Origin: Lachnospiraceae bacterium
Lineage (GTDB): Bacteria; Bacillota; Clostridia; Lachnospirales; Lachnospiraceae
DNA: 40,894 nucleotides
Assembly (NCBI GenBank): GCA_017437965.1
Contig: JAFRWN010000157.1
Location: 1 to 40,894 of the forward strand
Reading direction: 5' to 3'
A program made the position numbers and the translations under genes. Under the pieces are notes generated by a model, which was not told the origin of the DNA, did no database searches, and saw only the letters and a list, made by a program, of their open reading frames with translations. The stretch's first letter is position 1, and every line of letters begins with the position of its first letter. Below are positions 15,369 to 24,668 of this stretch, piece after piece.

Positions 15369-17003
15369 ATGAGTCCGGAAAACGAAGACAAGACAAAAAT
15401 CAAAAAAAGGAAGATACTTGAAAACAAGTTCTATCTTTACCTGACCGAGTTTTTTGCGGGTATGTCGGTTATGGCTGTCGAACTCGGAGCGAGCAGGCTG
15501 CTTGCGCCCTTTTTCAGCTCGTCTCAGATCGTATGGACGATCATAATCGGAACGATAATGATCGCAATGGCTCTCGGAAATATATACGGCGGACGTGCTG
15601 CCGACAAAAATCCCGACCCGGACAGGCTGTACCGCAGGGTCATGATAGCGGCCGTATGGATAGCATTCATACCTGTGCTCGGGAAATATATCATTGTCGG
15701 AATTTCCGCGCTGCTTATCCTTAGCGTAAATTCGGGCTTTTTGATCATTGCTGCCTTCGCAGCCTGTATGATAGTATTTGTCTTTCCTTTGTTTCTGCTC
15801 GGAACTGTCACGCCTTCCCTTGTAAAATATACCGTTGATTCGCTTGACGACAGCGGAAAGACAGTCGGAAACCTGAATGCCTCGAACACGATAGGAAGCA
15901 TTATAGGTACCTTTGTCCCGACCTTTATTTCAATACCTGCGGTCGGAACCGCGGTCACCTTCCTTATCTTTTCGGGAATTCTTCTTATGCTCTGCCTGAT
16001 ATATTTCTTCAGCGGGAAGAAAGCCGTGCCTACTGTCGGAACCGCTGTTTCGGCCCTGCTTTTTCTTATTTGCTGCATCTTCGGCCACGGCACAAGCTTT
16101 GCCTTCTGGGAAAAGAACCTGACCTTTGAGGGCGAATCTGTCTATAATTATCTTCAGGTCTATGAAAACGAGGATGAGGTCGTTCTTTCGACCAACGTGC
16201 TTTTCGGTGTTCAGTCGGTTTATGTAAAGGAGCCCGGTCCGACAGGTATGTACTATGATTATGCCATGGCGGCTCCTTATATGGCAGGAGTAAGGGAAAA
16301 GGACGAGCTTAGCGTGCTGGTGCTCGGCATGGGCAGCGGAACCTATTCCACCCAGCTGTCACGTTATTTTGATAATGTGACGGTTGAAGGAGTGGAGATT
16401 GATGAAAAGATCACAAAGCTCGCAAGAAAATATTTCAACATGCCCGACTCGGTAAAGGTGACCACCTATGACGGCAGGGCCTTTTTGAATGCGACCGATA
16501 AAAAATACGATGTGATAATGGTGGATGCATATCAGGATATAACCATCCCTTTTCAGATGTCGTCAAAGGAGTTTTTTAAGGAAGTAAAAGACCATCTTTC
16601 AGCCAGGGGCGTAATGGTTGTTAACATGAACATGCGCGGAGGCGGAAAGGACAGCATCACGACCTATCTTTCCGATACGATTTCTGCGGTTTTTGACAAT
16701 GTATATACCGTTGACGTTAAGGGGTCGACAAACAGGGAGCTTTTTGCGGCTGACTTCGATCTGATGGAGGCTTTTGAGAAAAACCTCGGGGACGAAAGCA
16801 ATGACGACCTTCTAGGCATGATGGGAAAGGTTAGGGAAGGCATTGAAAAATACAGCGCCGGCAAACATGTGATGACCGACGACAAGGCACCGGTCGAGCT
16901 GCTCGGCATGAAGGTCATCGACGAAATAATCAAAGAAGAAATTAAATATTATAAGGAAGTATACAAGGAAAAGGGTCTTTCCGGACTTATCGACAGCCTG
17001 TAG
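15369..17003 (+). CDS. Membrane-fused spermidine synthase-like protein
   Basis: This 544-residue protein joins an N-terminal membrane region (about seven helices, residues 20-250, MFS-like; starting FFAGMSVMAVELGASRLLAP) to a C-terminal class I methyltransferase fold. The latter contains VLVLGMGSGTYS (317-327), acidic E343-ID, DGRAFL (368-373) and VDAYQDITIPFQMSSKEFF (385-403), as in the polyamine synthase (SpeE) family. Such fusions are annotated as fused MFS/spermidine synthase; whether they make polyamines is mostly untested, and usual synthase companions are absent here. The start has AAGGAAG upstream. The next gene begins 96 bp downstream with no clear terminator. Confidence 0.88.
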   Translation: MSPENEDKTKIKKRKILENKFYLYLTEFFAGMSVMAVELGASRLLAPFFSSSQIVWTIIIGTIMIAMALGNIYGGRAADKNPDPDRLYRRVMIAAVWIAFIPVLGKYIIVGISALLILSVNSGFLIIAAFAACMIVFVFPLFLLGTVTPSLVKYTVDSLDDSGKTVGNLNASNTIGSIIGTFVPTFISIPAVGTAVTFLIFSGILLMLCLIYFFSGKKAVPTVGTAVSALLFLICCIFGHGTSFAFWEKNLTFEGESVYNYLQVYENEDEVVLSTNVLFGVQSVYVKEPGPTGMYYDYAMAAPYMAGVREKDELSVLVLGMGSGTYSTQLSRYFDNVTVEGVEIDEKITKLARKYFNMPDSVKVTTYDGRAFLNATDKKYDVIMVDAYQDITIPFQMSSKEFFKEVKDHLSARGVMVVNMNMRGGGKDSITTYLSDTISAVFDNVYTVDVKGSTNRELFAADFDLMEAFEKNLGDESNDDLLGMMGKVREGIEKYSAGKHVMTDDKAPVELLGMKVIDEIIKEEIKYYKEVYKEKGLSGLIDSL

Positions 17004-17099
17004 GCATTATATCCAAAAATAAATTGCGGCTTTAATTAGATTTTAGGTTGCGGTGGTATACTTGTGCCATAAAGAGAGAAAATCGGAAAGGAGACCGTG

Positions 17100-17990
17100 A
17101 TGAAGAAGACAGGAATAATGAATATCATCAATGCGGTCGTACTCACGGGATTTACGGCATATGTACTGCTGGATGCTTTTGTGATACCGAGAAGCTATGA
17201 AAAGGTTGATAAGAGCGAATATGCGATAGAGGCCGAGGAAACGCTTGACGAATCTACGGCGGAATATACCGAAGACGGCTATACCGACAGTACCACGAGC
17301 ATTGAATTCACAACCTACAGGGAAAACGATACGACGATATATGTTGCAGATGTCAGGCTGTCAAAGGTAGACAGCATAAAAACGGCCTTTGCCAACGATA
17401 CCTACGGTAAGAATATAACCGCGAAGACCTCGGTTACCGCGGCGAACAACAATGCGCTGCTTGCGATAAACGGAGATTATTACAGCGCCCGCAACGGTTA
17501 TGTGATAAGGAACGGAGTCCTTTACCGGTCGAAGAGCGCCGGCGACGAACAGGAGGACCTGGTCATTTATCTGGACGGAAGCTGCGAGATCATAAAAGAA
17601 GGCGATATCACGGCGGAGGAGCTGATAGAAAAGGGAGCACTGCATGTGTTTTGTTTCGGTCCCGGTCTTGTAAGCAACGGCGAGGTGACCGTTGACGGAA
17701 ATGACGAGGTCGGGCGTGCCATGGCGAGCAACCCCAGGACAGCGATAGGCTGGATAGACGACCTTCATTATGTGCTTGTGGTATCGGACGGAAGAACCGG
17801 CGAGAGCGAGGGGCTTTCGCTTGAGGAGCTTGCAAAGTTCATGAAGGGGCTCGGATGCACGGTTGCCTACAATCTGGACGGAGGCGGTTCTTCGACCATG
17901 TACTATAACGGTGAGGTGATCAATAATCCGACGACCAACGGACGGAAGATTTCGGAAAGGAGCGTGAGCGACATTGTCTACATCGGATAA
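17100..17990 (+). CDS. Phosphodiester glycosidase (NAGPA-domain) family protein, membrane-anchored
   Basis: The 296-residue protein has an N-terminal membrane anchor (about 6-25), an acidic linker (about 35-65) and a phosphodiester glycosidase/DUF2233 domain. Motifs are INGDYY (residue ~120), NPRTAIGW (~215), the late NLDGGGSSTMYYNG (~260) and the terminal RSVSDIVY, all typical of this extracellular family, which includes mammalian uncovering enzyme and proteins acting on wall sugars. Its substrate is unknown; teichoic or other phosphodiester-linked glycans are possible. ATG at 17100 is preferred over GTG at 17097 because it is better spaced from AAGGAG (17088-17093). The downstream gene overlaps its end by 17 bp. 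Confidence 0.9.
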   Translation: MKKTGIMNIINAVVLTGFTAYVLLDAFVIPRSYEKVDKSEYAIEAEETLDESTAEYTEDGYTDSTTSIEFTTYRENDTTIYVADVRLSKVDSIKTAFANDTYGKNITAKTSVTAANNNALLAINGDYYSARNGYVIRNGVLYRSKSAGDEQEDLVIYLDGSCEIIKEGDITAEELIEKGALHVFCFGPGLVSNGEVTVDGNDEVGRAMASNPRTAIGWIDDLHYVLVVSDGRTGESEGLSLEELAKFMKGLGCTVAYNLDGGGSSTMYYNGEVINNPTTNGRKISERSVSDIVYIG

Positions 17991-18366
17991 TTCTTTAAAA
18001 AAACCGGTACTAAGCTACCTTTTTGCGACCATATTCACCCTGGTGTTTGCGTCGGTTTACGAATATTTCAGCCACGGCGTGCTGTCGGGCTACATGCTCT
18101 CGGCCTTCGTTTATCCGTTAGTTATCGGTGCCGGCCTGCTGCTTCTTGTTAAGCTTGCCCGGCTCCCGAAACCTGACGGGATGGTTCTCGGACTTCATGC
18201 ATGGTCTGTGGCAGGCTTTACTCTCGGCAATATAATGAAAGGCGTGTTTGAAATATACGGCTCCGTTTCTTCATATACGGGCTGGTATTTTATCGCGGGA
18301 TCGGTTCTTTTGATCGCTGCGGCCGTCGTATATATGTGCCATATCATAAAAAGTGAGGAAATATAG
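17974..18366 (+). CDS. Small four-helix membrane protein, unknown function
   Basis: The 130-residue product has four hydrophobic segments (about 12-30, 40-60, 75-95, 105-125). A conserved-looking HAWSVAGFTLGNIMKGVFEIYG stretch spans residues about 75-96. I do not recognise the family. It starts at TTG inside the end of the upstream gene (17 bp overlap), with AAAGGAG 11 nt ahead, so it is translationally coupled to the glycosidase-like protein and may assist it in the membrane. Confidence 0.7.
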   Translation: MSTSDNSLKKPVLSYLFATIFTLVFASVYEYFSHGVLSGYMLSAFVYPLVIGAGLLLLVKLARLPKPDGMVLGLHAWSVAGFTLGNIMKGVFEIYGSVSSYTGWYFIAGSVLLIAAAVVYMCHIIKSEEI

Positions 18367-18389
18367 CAAAAATCATTGCATTTTAAAAT

Positions 18390-18419
18390 TTGATAGTGTA
18401 CTCTCAAAAAAAATATGAT
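18390..18419 (+). promoter_or_regulatory. Probable promoter of the DUF1846 gene
   Basis: TTGATA (18390-18395) and TATGAT (18414-18419) are spaced by 18 bp. A second TATAAT overlaps at 18419-18424 but has no well-placed -35 box. Confidence 0.5.
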
Positions 18420-18421
18420 AT

Positions 18422-18457
18422 AATAATCGGGTATGGGTATCATGCCCGATTATTTTC
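18422..18457 (+). terminator. 14-bp hairpin with short T tract between operon end and DUF1846 start
   Basis: Bases 18422-18435 pair with 18441-18454 (13 Watson-Crick pairs and one G-U) around a 5-nt loop, then TT and CTG. It could terminate the upstream glycosidase operon. Because the predicted promoter lies just before it, the DUF1846 mRNA would begin with this hairpin, which could instead stabilise the mRNA or act as an attenuator. Confidence 0.6.
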
Positions 18458-18470
18458 TGTGAGGTAGCTT

Positions 18471-19949
18471 ATGTTAGGCTTTGATAATGACAAGTATCTG
18501 GATATGCAGTCCAGACATATAAAAGAGAGAATTGCCCAGTTCGGCGGCAAACTGTATCTTGAATTCGGCGGCAAGCTTTTTGATGATTACCATGCATCAA
18601 GGGTTCTGCCCGGCTTTAAACCCGACTCAAAGATCACAATGCTGAAGCAGTTAAAGGACCAGACCGAGATTGTTATCGCGATCAAGGCGGGAGATATCGA
18701 GAAGAACAAGGTCAGGGGTGATATCGGAATCACCTATGACATGGACGTTCTGCGTCTTATCGATGCCTTCACCGGTAACGGACTCTATGTGGGAAGCGTT
18801 GTGCTCACTCAGTTTCAGGAGCAGCCTGCAACCCTCGCATACGAAAAGAAATTAAAGTCCCTGGGACTTAAAGTATACCGCCATTACCGTATTCCCGGCT
18901 ATCCTTCGAACATTCCGATGATAGTTTCGGACGAGGGTTATGGCAAGAATGACTATATCGAAACCACACGCCCGCTCGTAGTAGTAACTGCGCCCGGACC
19001 CGGCAGCGGCAAGATGGCAACCTGCCTTTCACAGCTTTATCATGAGCAGAAGAGGGGCGAGAATGCAGGCTATGCGAAGTTCGAAACCTTCCCGATCTGG
19101 AACCTTCCGCTGAATCATCCGGTAAACCTGGCCTATGAGGCAGCGACCGCGGACCTTAATGATGTCAACATGATCGATCCCTTCCACCTCGAAGCCTATG
19201 GCAAGACAGTGGTAAACTATAACAGGGACGTTGAAGTCTTCCCTGTGCTGAAGGCTATGTTTGAAAAGATTTCCGGAAAGAGCCCCTACCAGTCGCCGAC
19301 CGACATGGGCGTAAACATGGCAGGCTACTGCATCGTTGATGACGATGTGACAAAGAAGGCAGCAAACCAGGAGATCATCAGAAGATATTACAGCGCCCTC
19401 TGCGACAAGAGAAAGGGAGACTCCGCGGATCTGGCGATAGCGAAGATAGAGCTTTTGATGGAAAAGGCCGGCATCACGATCGCCGACAGACTGGTTGTAA
19501 AAGCAGCAAACATAAGGGCAGAGGAAACAGGCGGTCCCGCAGCCGCAATGGAGCTTCCCGACGGAACCCTTATCACAGGAAAAACCTCCGCACTTTTAGG
19601 CGCTTCATCTGCACTGATACTTAACGCCCTTAAAAAGCTTGCTGGTATTGACGATGAATCAAAGCTGATATCACCGCAGATAATCGAGCCGATAATGGAT
19701 CTGAAGCTCAAGCACCTCGGAAACCGTAACCCGCTTCTTCATATTGATGAAATACTGATCGCTCTTTCGATAGAAGCGCTCACAAACCCCGATGCCAAGA
19801 GGGCCTATGAAAAGCTTGACGCTCTCAAGGGACTTGAGGTACATTCCTCTGTAATCCTTTCACAGGTAGACGTCGGAGTTTTCAAAAAGCTTGGCGTGAA
19901 CCTTACCTGTGAACCCAAGTACCAGAACAAGAAGCTTTATCATACTTAA
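18471..19949 (+). CDS. DUF1846 family protein
   Basis: The 492-residue protein has the full DUF1846 length and typical opening ([46 protein letters not shown] in shorter form at residues 3-50). A P-loop-like [22 protein letters not shown] lies at about 171-192 (key GPGSGK), with conserved [12 protein letters not shown] (about 205-216) and DMGVNMAG. The family is cytoplasmic, widespread in Firmicutes, and of unknown function; the motif suggests nucleotide use. A GAGGT site lies 8 nt upstream. The next gene begins 37 bp on, so the EAL protein may be co-transcribed. Confidence 0.92.
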   Translation: MLGFDNDKYLDMQSRHIKERIAQFGGKLYLEFGGKLFDDYHASRVLPGFKPDSKITMLKQLKDQTEIVIAIKAGDIEKNKVRGDIGITYDMDVLRLIDAFTGNGLYVGSVVLTQFQEQPATLAYEKKLKSLGLKVYRHYRIPGYPSNIPMIVSDEGYGKNDYIETTRPLVVVTAPGPGSGKMATCLSQLYHEQKRGENAGYAKFETFPIWNLPLNHPVNLAYEAATADLNDVNMIDPFHLEAYGKTVVNYNRDVEVFPVLKAMFEKISGKSPYQSPTDMGVNMAGYCIVDDDVTKKAANQEIIRRYYSALCDKRKGDSADLAIAKIELLMEKAGITIADRLVVKAANIRAEETGGPAAAMELPDGTLITGKTSALLGASSALILNALKKLAGIDDESKLISPQIIEPIMDLKLKHLGNRNPLLHIDEILIALSIEALTNPDAKRAYEKLDALKGLEVHSSVILSQVDVGVFKKLGVNLTCEPKYQNKKLYHT

Positions 19950-19986
19950 TTTCCCCGTAGAAACTTTGAGAGGAGAATGACAGCAG

Positions 19987-21942
19987 ATGGGAATCAGCAT
20001 GGATGTTTTTAAGTCAGTGGATCTTGCGTTTTTTGCCAGTGCTTTTGTACTGACAATCTGCTGTCTTGCTTATTTCCTTTGTATAAAGAAACTGCAGAAG
20101 GCCCACAGCGTATTTTTTGCTATAATGCTTGCGAGCATAATGATCTCGTCACTGGTCGAGGGTTTCACAAGCACGCTTGACTATGTGACGGACGCGGAAT
20201 TCAGTGTCGTAGGTGTGCAGTTCGGCCTGCAGCATATCTATTTCTTCCTGCACATACTTCTTCCTCCGTTCTATGCATTCTACATAATGCTGATAAACGG
20301 CCGTGCGGTAAACAGAAAAATCGGTTTTTACATCATTTTCTTCCTTCCGGTAGTGATCGCAGAGGCTATCATATGTGCAAATCCCGTCTATGAATGGGTT
20401 TTCAAGTTTGACGAATCCGGAAGTTTTCAGAGGATGGATATGGAAATGTGGCTGTATGCCCTTGCGGTAATATATGCCCTCCTTACTTTTTTCCATCTGT
20501 TCTCTTTCAAAAAGATACTCACTATGCCGTTGTACCATACACTCTGGCTTTTCTATTTCCTTACCATCGTGGGTGTGGTGATCCAGTACTATAGACCTGA
20601 CCTCAAGGTTGAGCTTTTCTTTGAAGCCCTGACACTCTTCGGAACGATGGTAATCATCGAAAACGAGGATTCACTGATTGATGCGACCACAAGGCTGTAT
20701 AACCAGAGAGCCTTTGTTGTCGATAACGACAGGCTGATCTCGACCAATCACAATTACTATGTAATCACGATAACATTTACCAACATGCGCTTCTATAACC
20801 GTATGTTGAAGGTCGTTACGATGGATAACCTCCTGCATGCGATTGCCATGTGGATAGAGTCGGTTTCCGGCAGAAACACGGTCTACAGGATAGGTACCCA
20901 TAGCTTTGCGATTCTTTCATTTGAGGATAATCCGAAGGTGGAAGCGATAGTAAAGAAGCTTGAAACCAAGTTCAATGATGATTATCTATTCAATGGTATG
21001 CATTTCTCTTTCAATACCCTGATCACAAAGGTACATATTCCGGATGAGTTTGCAAGGGTTGAGGCAGTGCTCGAGCTTACCGATATGCCGAACATGGCAG
21101 AGACCACAGGTGTTGTTACTATGCGCGGTGAAGACCTTGCTTTCCTTCGTCATAAGACTGAGGTTGAGGAAATGATAAAGACGGCCCTTGACAGAGACCG
21201 CCTTGAAGTTTACTATCAGCCGATATGGAGCTCCGCAACCGGAAAGATTGAGTGGTGCGAGGCACTTGTGAGACTTAACGATACCGAGCTCGGAATCATC
21301 ACGCCTGAGAACTTTGTTGAAATAGCAGAGCAGACCGGCCAGATCAACGAAGTCGGTAAGATGGTATTTGACAAGGTATGCCAGTTCCTCCGCCGTGAGC
21401 GTCCGCAGCGTTTCGGACTTCAGTATGTCGAGGTAAACTTAAGTACCTACCAGCTCCTGAGTGACGATACCGCATCGCATTTCTATTCATCGATGAGAAA
21501 ATACGGAATATCTCCGAACCAGATAAATCTTGAAATTACGGAGTCGGCTTCGTTCCATGAGTCCGAAGCACTTAAGAGAAATATTGAAAGGCTGAGAGAC
21601 CTTGGATTTACTTTCTCACTCGATGATTTCGGAACCGGCTATTCAAACCTGACCTATGTCATCAATACTGATTTTGAAAACATCAAATCCGACAAGGGAC
21701 TGCTCTGGGAAATGGAGAATACCAAGTCCAGAACCCTGCTGCTTGAGACCATACGCATGATGCGAAGCCTAGGCCTTGACGTTGTTCAGGAGGGTGTTGA
21801 AACCAGGGAACAGCTTGAACTCGTTGTGGGCGCAGGTGCCAACAAGATCCAGGGCTATTACTTCTCAAAGCCTCTGCCATGGGAAGAATTCATGAACTAT
21901 CTCGAGGATTTCAACGGACCCGAAGATGAGAACAACTACTAA
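19987..21942 (+). CDS. Membrane-anchored c-di-GMP phosphodiesterase with degenerate GGDEF and intact EAL
   Basis: The 651-residue protein has seven hydrophobic segments (about 12-222) as a sensor domain, a GGDEF-like domain (232-385) and an EAL domain (about 393-640). The GGDEF signature is replaced by RIGTHSFAIL (301-310), so cyclase activity is unlikely and the domain may only bind nucleotide. The EAL domain keeps the metal and catalytic set: E425 (EAL), N484, E516, D546 and D547 (DDFGTGYSNL), K567/K570, E602/E605 (QEGVET) and Q622. It should hydrolyse c-di-GMP to pGpG, linking a membrane signal to motility or adhesion. The ribosome site AGGAG lies 11-13 nt upstream; a second ATG five codons in is an alternative. 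Confidence 0.92.
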   Translation: MGISMDVFKSVDLAFFASAFVLTICCLAYFLCIKKLQKAHSVFFAIMLASIMISSLVEGFTSTLDYVTDAEFSVVGVQFGLQHIYFFLHILLPPFYAFYIMLINGRAVNRKIGFYIIFFLPVVIAEAIICANPVYEWVFKFDESGSFQRMDMEMWLYALAVIYALLTFFHLFSFKKILTMPLYHTLWLFYFLTIVGVVIQYYRPDLKVELFFEALTLFGTMVIIENEDSLIDATTRLYNQRAFVVDNDRLISTNHNYYVITITFTNMRFYNRMLKVVTMDNLLHAIAMWIESVSGRNTVYRIGTHSFAILSFEDNPKVEAIVKKLETKFNDDYLFNGMHFSFNTLITKVHIPDEFARVEAVLELTDMPNMAETTGVVTMRGEDLAFLRHKTEVEEMIKTALDRDRLEVYYQPIWSSATGKIEWCEALVRLNDTELGIITPENFVEIAEQTGQINEVGKMVFDKVCQFLRRERPQRFGLQYVEVNLSTYQLLSDDTASHFYSSMRKYGISPNQINLEITESASFHESEALKRNIERLRDLGFTFSLDDFGTGYSNLTYVINTDFENIKSDKGLLWEMENTKSRTLLLETIRMMRSLGLDVVQEGVETREQLELVVGAGANKIQGYYFSKPLPWEEFMNYLEDFNGPEDENNY

Positions 21943-21973
21943 TATTTTTACGCAACTACTAATAACTACTAAT
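21934..21973. repeat. Three direct copies of AACTACTAAT at the EAL gene stop codon
   Basis: AACTACTAAT occurs at 21934-21943, 21954-21963 and 21964-21973. The first copy contains the last codons and TAA of the EAL gene; the last two are in perfect tandem. Replication slippage is the simplest explanation. Confidence 0.75.
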
Positions 21974-22010
21974 AAAAAGCGACGAAGCATATTTATGCCA
22001 CGGGGGGATC

Positions 22011-23516
22011 ATGCTTAAAAAACAATTTATTCTTTTATTATTCCTTTTGCTTTTGTGTTCATGCAGCAAAAAAACGGATAGTCCTGCAGAACCGAAGCCA
22101 CAAGCTGAAAGCAGTATAGCTGAAAGCATCGATGCCGTTGAGGAAAATGAGGATGAAAAAGGAATAGTTTATGGTGGTTACTATACTCTTTATACTCCGT
22201 CTGATGATAAAAGTCCCCGCATTACATGGGCCATAGAGAAGTATAGTGAGATGAGCTTTGTTATGTCCCGAGAAATGCTTGATGCGGTCAATGAAATAAT
22301 ACATAATAATGGTATTAACGCATCTCTTGAGATTCTTGTTTTTGAACATCCGGGATATGGCAGTTCTATATATAATTCTGATTTTACCCGCATATACAGT
22401 AAATGGATTGATGAATATGAAAAAGAGTTCGGCCCGGTGGATATTATATCGGGTGGGTTTGGTAAAACATCCCAGGACGTTGCCCAATTTTTAAAGAGTG
22501 GGATGTTTCTTTGCCTGAATGAATATCTTACAACGGAAGAAGGAAGAAAACTCTACGAGGGCTTTGCGGAGAATGACTGGAAGCTTACTTCTATAGACAA
22601 TAAATATTATTCCATACCGATGAATACCAAATATGTAGTACAGAGTAAAACTCCTTCAATCGGATTTAATAAAAATTATATAGGTGATATTTCGGAATTT
22701 GACGGTTCGTTTGAAAGTCTTCTTAGTCTTTATGACCAATCCGGAAGCGATAAAAAGATTGTCTTGAAAGACAGCACTTCCATTGAATATATGCTGGGTT
22801 ATGAATTATGGGAGGGTATTTGTTTTGACGAACAAAACAGGAAATTTCATGATATTTATTCTGATGAAAATCTGATAATGATTATTGATGAATATCAGGA
22901 TATGCTATCTGCGAACAGTAAAGACAGGTTTTTGTATTTTGATGATAATAACAAATATTCCGACGAGGATGTTTTTGCACGGTTCTGTTATAGTGAGGAG
23001 TCAAAATCGGATAATTATATTTATTATGATTATGACGAGCGTACCATAAGACAGAAGTATAATGCTACTAACGGGGTGAGATCAACATCGGAAAATATTG
23101 AACTGAGTTTAAAAATACTGAATCTTGTATACTCTGAGGTGGGAATAGCAGACATACTTAATTACGGACTTCAGGATCATGAAGATGCTTCATATGGAAT
23201 AGCCATGACCAATATGATGGATTTTGGTTGCTACTATTTTTCGGAATGTGAAAAAGCAAAGAAATACAAAGAAAAAAGAGATGAATATTTAGGCTATTAC
23301 AATACAATAAAAGACTCGATATTAATTGGCCTTGATGTTGAACTTTCTGATGAAGACGTTTATTTGCTTGGGTGCTATAGGGAATCAATTTACCCGTTGT
23401 TATTAAATAAAGAATACCAACTTGAAAACAATATGCTTGGCCTAGAGACCTCCGAAGACTTTTCTGCAGCCATTGCACCGATAATTGACAAATTAAACAA
23501 GGCTTTGGGGGATTGA
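22011..23516 (+). CDS. Extracellular solute-binding-like lipoprotein
   Basis: The 501-residue product has a lipoprotein signal peptide (LLLLCSC, Cys18), an acidic low-complexity linker (about 20-50) and a long domain with the style of ABC sugar-binding proteins: VDIISGGFGKTSQDVAQFLKSGMFLCLNEYL (about 143-173, where a secreted binding protein typically has 'DV......... G.f.dL...l') and YYSIPMNTKY. Sequence similarity is loose, and no permease or ATPase gene is nearby, so it is an orphan. Aspartate, tyrosine and serine are abundant and base composition is visibly more AT-rich than the genes before it. GGGGGGATC precedes the ATG. It may share transcription with the EAL gene. Confidence 0.7.
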   Translation: MLKKQFILLLFLLLLCSCSKKTDSPAEPKPQAESSIAESIDAVEENEDEKGIVYGGYYTLYTPSDDKSPRITWAIEKYSEMSFVMSREMLDAVNEIIHNNGINASLEILVFEHPGYGSSIYNSDFTRIYSKWIDEYEKEFGPVDIISGGFGKTSQDVAQFLKSGMFLCLNEYLTTEEGRKLYEGFAENDWKLTSIDNKYYSIPMNTKYVVQSKTPSIGFNKNYIGDISEFDGSFESLLSLYDQSGSDKKIVLKDSTSIEYMLGYELWEGICFDEQNRKFHDIYSDENLIMIIDEYQDMLSANSKDRFLYFDDNNKYSDEDVFARFCYSEESKSDNYIYYDYDERTIRQKYNATNGVRSTSENIELSLKILNLVYSEVGIADILNYGLQDHEDASYGIAMTNMMDFGCYYFSECEKAKKYKEKRDEYLGYYNTIKDSILIGLDVELSDEDVYLLGCYRESIYPLLLNKEYQLENNMLGLETSEDFSAAIAPIIDKLNKALGD

Positions 23517-23588
23517 ATATAAAGAAGCATGAAAAGAATAGAAAAAAACGGTTTGAATTTCCCGAGTAAATGAGCTGGAATAGTTGCT

Positions 23589-23634
23589 AATCCCCGCAAA
23601 CCCTTGTAAAATAAGGCTCTGCGGGGATTTTTAC
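23589..23634 (+). terminator. Intrinsic terminator
   Basis: AATCCCCGCA (23589-23598) pairs with TGCGGGGATT (23620-23629), with an inner CCTT/AAGG pairing, followed by TTTTAC. It ends the solute-binding-like gene. Confidence 0.88.
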
Positions 23635-23697
23635 TTTTGGATACAGTTTGACTAAAAGAATAAATGTGAAAGATATTAATAGCTTGGTGTGATTTTA

Positions 23698-23726
23698 TTG
23701 ATTTTCTGAACCTTATGTGTTATCAT
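23698..23726 (+). promoter_or_regulatory. Promoter of the AT-rich two-gene module
   Basis: TTGATT (23698-23703) and TATCAT (23721-23726) are spaced by 17 bp, about 47 bp upstream of the first gene. Confidence 0.5.
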
Positions 23727-23772
23727 GATAAGGGACTTAGGTGTTGTTAATACTAATACAGGAGAAGGTTTT

Positions 23773-24096
23773 ATGACTGAAAAAGTATACTATGAACAAC
23801 AAAATGATTGGAATGAAGAGGATTATTATTACCTTCATCGTGTATTACATCGAGTGTTTTTTTACCATGATAAACATACCGAAGAAATTAAAAACATGGA
23901 TGTGAGCATGATGACTGATAATACTAAAGCTCTGATTTACTGCATAATCAAGTATTATCATTATGATTTCCTGTTTGAAAAATATGATAATCTCAAACCC
24001 CTGGAAAATACAATACCGCTTTCTAAGACATTGGTTTTGGATAGTAATCCTTTGCCTGAAAACAATATTTATAAATTGATGAATATTATGTATTGA
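23773..24096 (+). CDS. Small acidic/aromatic protein of unknown function (possible antitoxin)
   Basis: The 107-residue protein belongs to no family I recognise. It is rich in Tyr, Asp, Glu and Asn, has no signal peptide or membrane helix, and looks helical (HRVLHRVFFYHDKHTEEI; ALIYCIIKYYHYDFLF). ATG at 23773 was chosen because AGGAGAAGG lies 4-5 nt upstream; an earlier in-frame start at 23725 falls over the promoter -10 and has no ribosome site. The next gene starts 11 bp after its stop. Because the partner resembles nucleotidyltransferase-type toxins, this small first gene is a candidate antitoxin, by position only. Confidence 0.72.
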   Translation: MTEKVYYEQQNDWNEEDYYYLHRVLHRVFFYHDKHTEEIKNMDVSMMTDNTKALIYCIIKYYHYDFLFEKYDNLKPLENTIPLSKTLVLDSNPLPENNIYKLMNIMY

Positions 24097-24107
24097 GGTG
24101 ATTACTA

Positions 24108-24668
24108 ATGAAAAAAAGCGAATTGAAAGATTTTGTTACTGCGCTCAGGTTACTAGATGAGAAAATTGGCGCTAACAATTCAAAAAACATAACAATTAGA
24201 GCTATTGGTGGTTTTGCTATGCTCTATTATGACTTTCGGAAAAATGGATATACTATAGATATCGATTCGCTTACTGAAAAATACGATCAAAAAACAATTG
24301 AACTGATCAGAGAGGTGGGCTTGGAAAATGACCTTGATGAAGAATGGCTCAATACCGACTGTTCCTTGCTTGAAGGTTTTTTGAGGGATCTTGGGGATAA
24401 GATTAATTGGAAGGAAACAGAATATCATTTTAAACACATTGATTTGAGAGTAGCTGATATAGCAGGTTTGATCAGATCTAAAGCTAAAGCAATTCATGAT
24501 GGGGGATTAGTTCCGAGGACAACAGATAAGAAAGATTTGCTTTCTGGTCTGATACATATTGGAATAAAGAATATTGAAGAACTTGATGCTAATCAGGAAT
24601 ATGCTTTTATTAAAGCTGATTACTGCAGGTGTTATGCATTTTTGACGGAAATAGAAAAATGGGGCTAA
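24108..24668 (+). CDS. Nucleotidyltransferase-like protein (DUF6036/AbiEii-like)
   Basis: The 186-residue protein has the minimal nucleotidyltransferase outline: IRAIGGFAMLYYDFRKNGYTIDID at residues about 28-51, with the GG near the start of the first helix and DID (Asp49, Asp51) as candidate metal ligands, as in GG..A...(R)..T.DID of DUF6036 and AbiEii-type proteins. Later RVADIAGLIRSKAKAIHDGG.VPRTTDKKDLLSGL (about 111-144) resembles the family's 'L...K..A...R....KD..D' helix. AbiEii homologues are toxin nucleotidyltransferases of type IV toxin-antitoxin systems. GAGGTGA precedes the start, 11 bp after the first gene. The pair is AT-rich against its neighbours, suggesting transfer. Activity is unproven. 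Confidence 0.68.
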   Translation: MKKSELKDFVTALRLLDEKIGANNSKNITIRAIGGFAMLYYDFRKNGYTIDIDSLTEKYDQKTIELIREVGLENDLDEEWLNTDCSLLEGFLRDLGDKINWKETEYHFKHIDLRVADIAGLIRSKAKAIHDGGLVPRTTDKKDLLSGLIHIGIKNIEELDANQEYAFIKADYCRCYAFLTEIEKWG

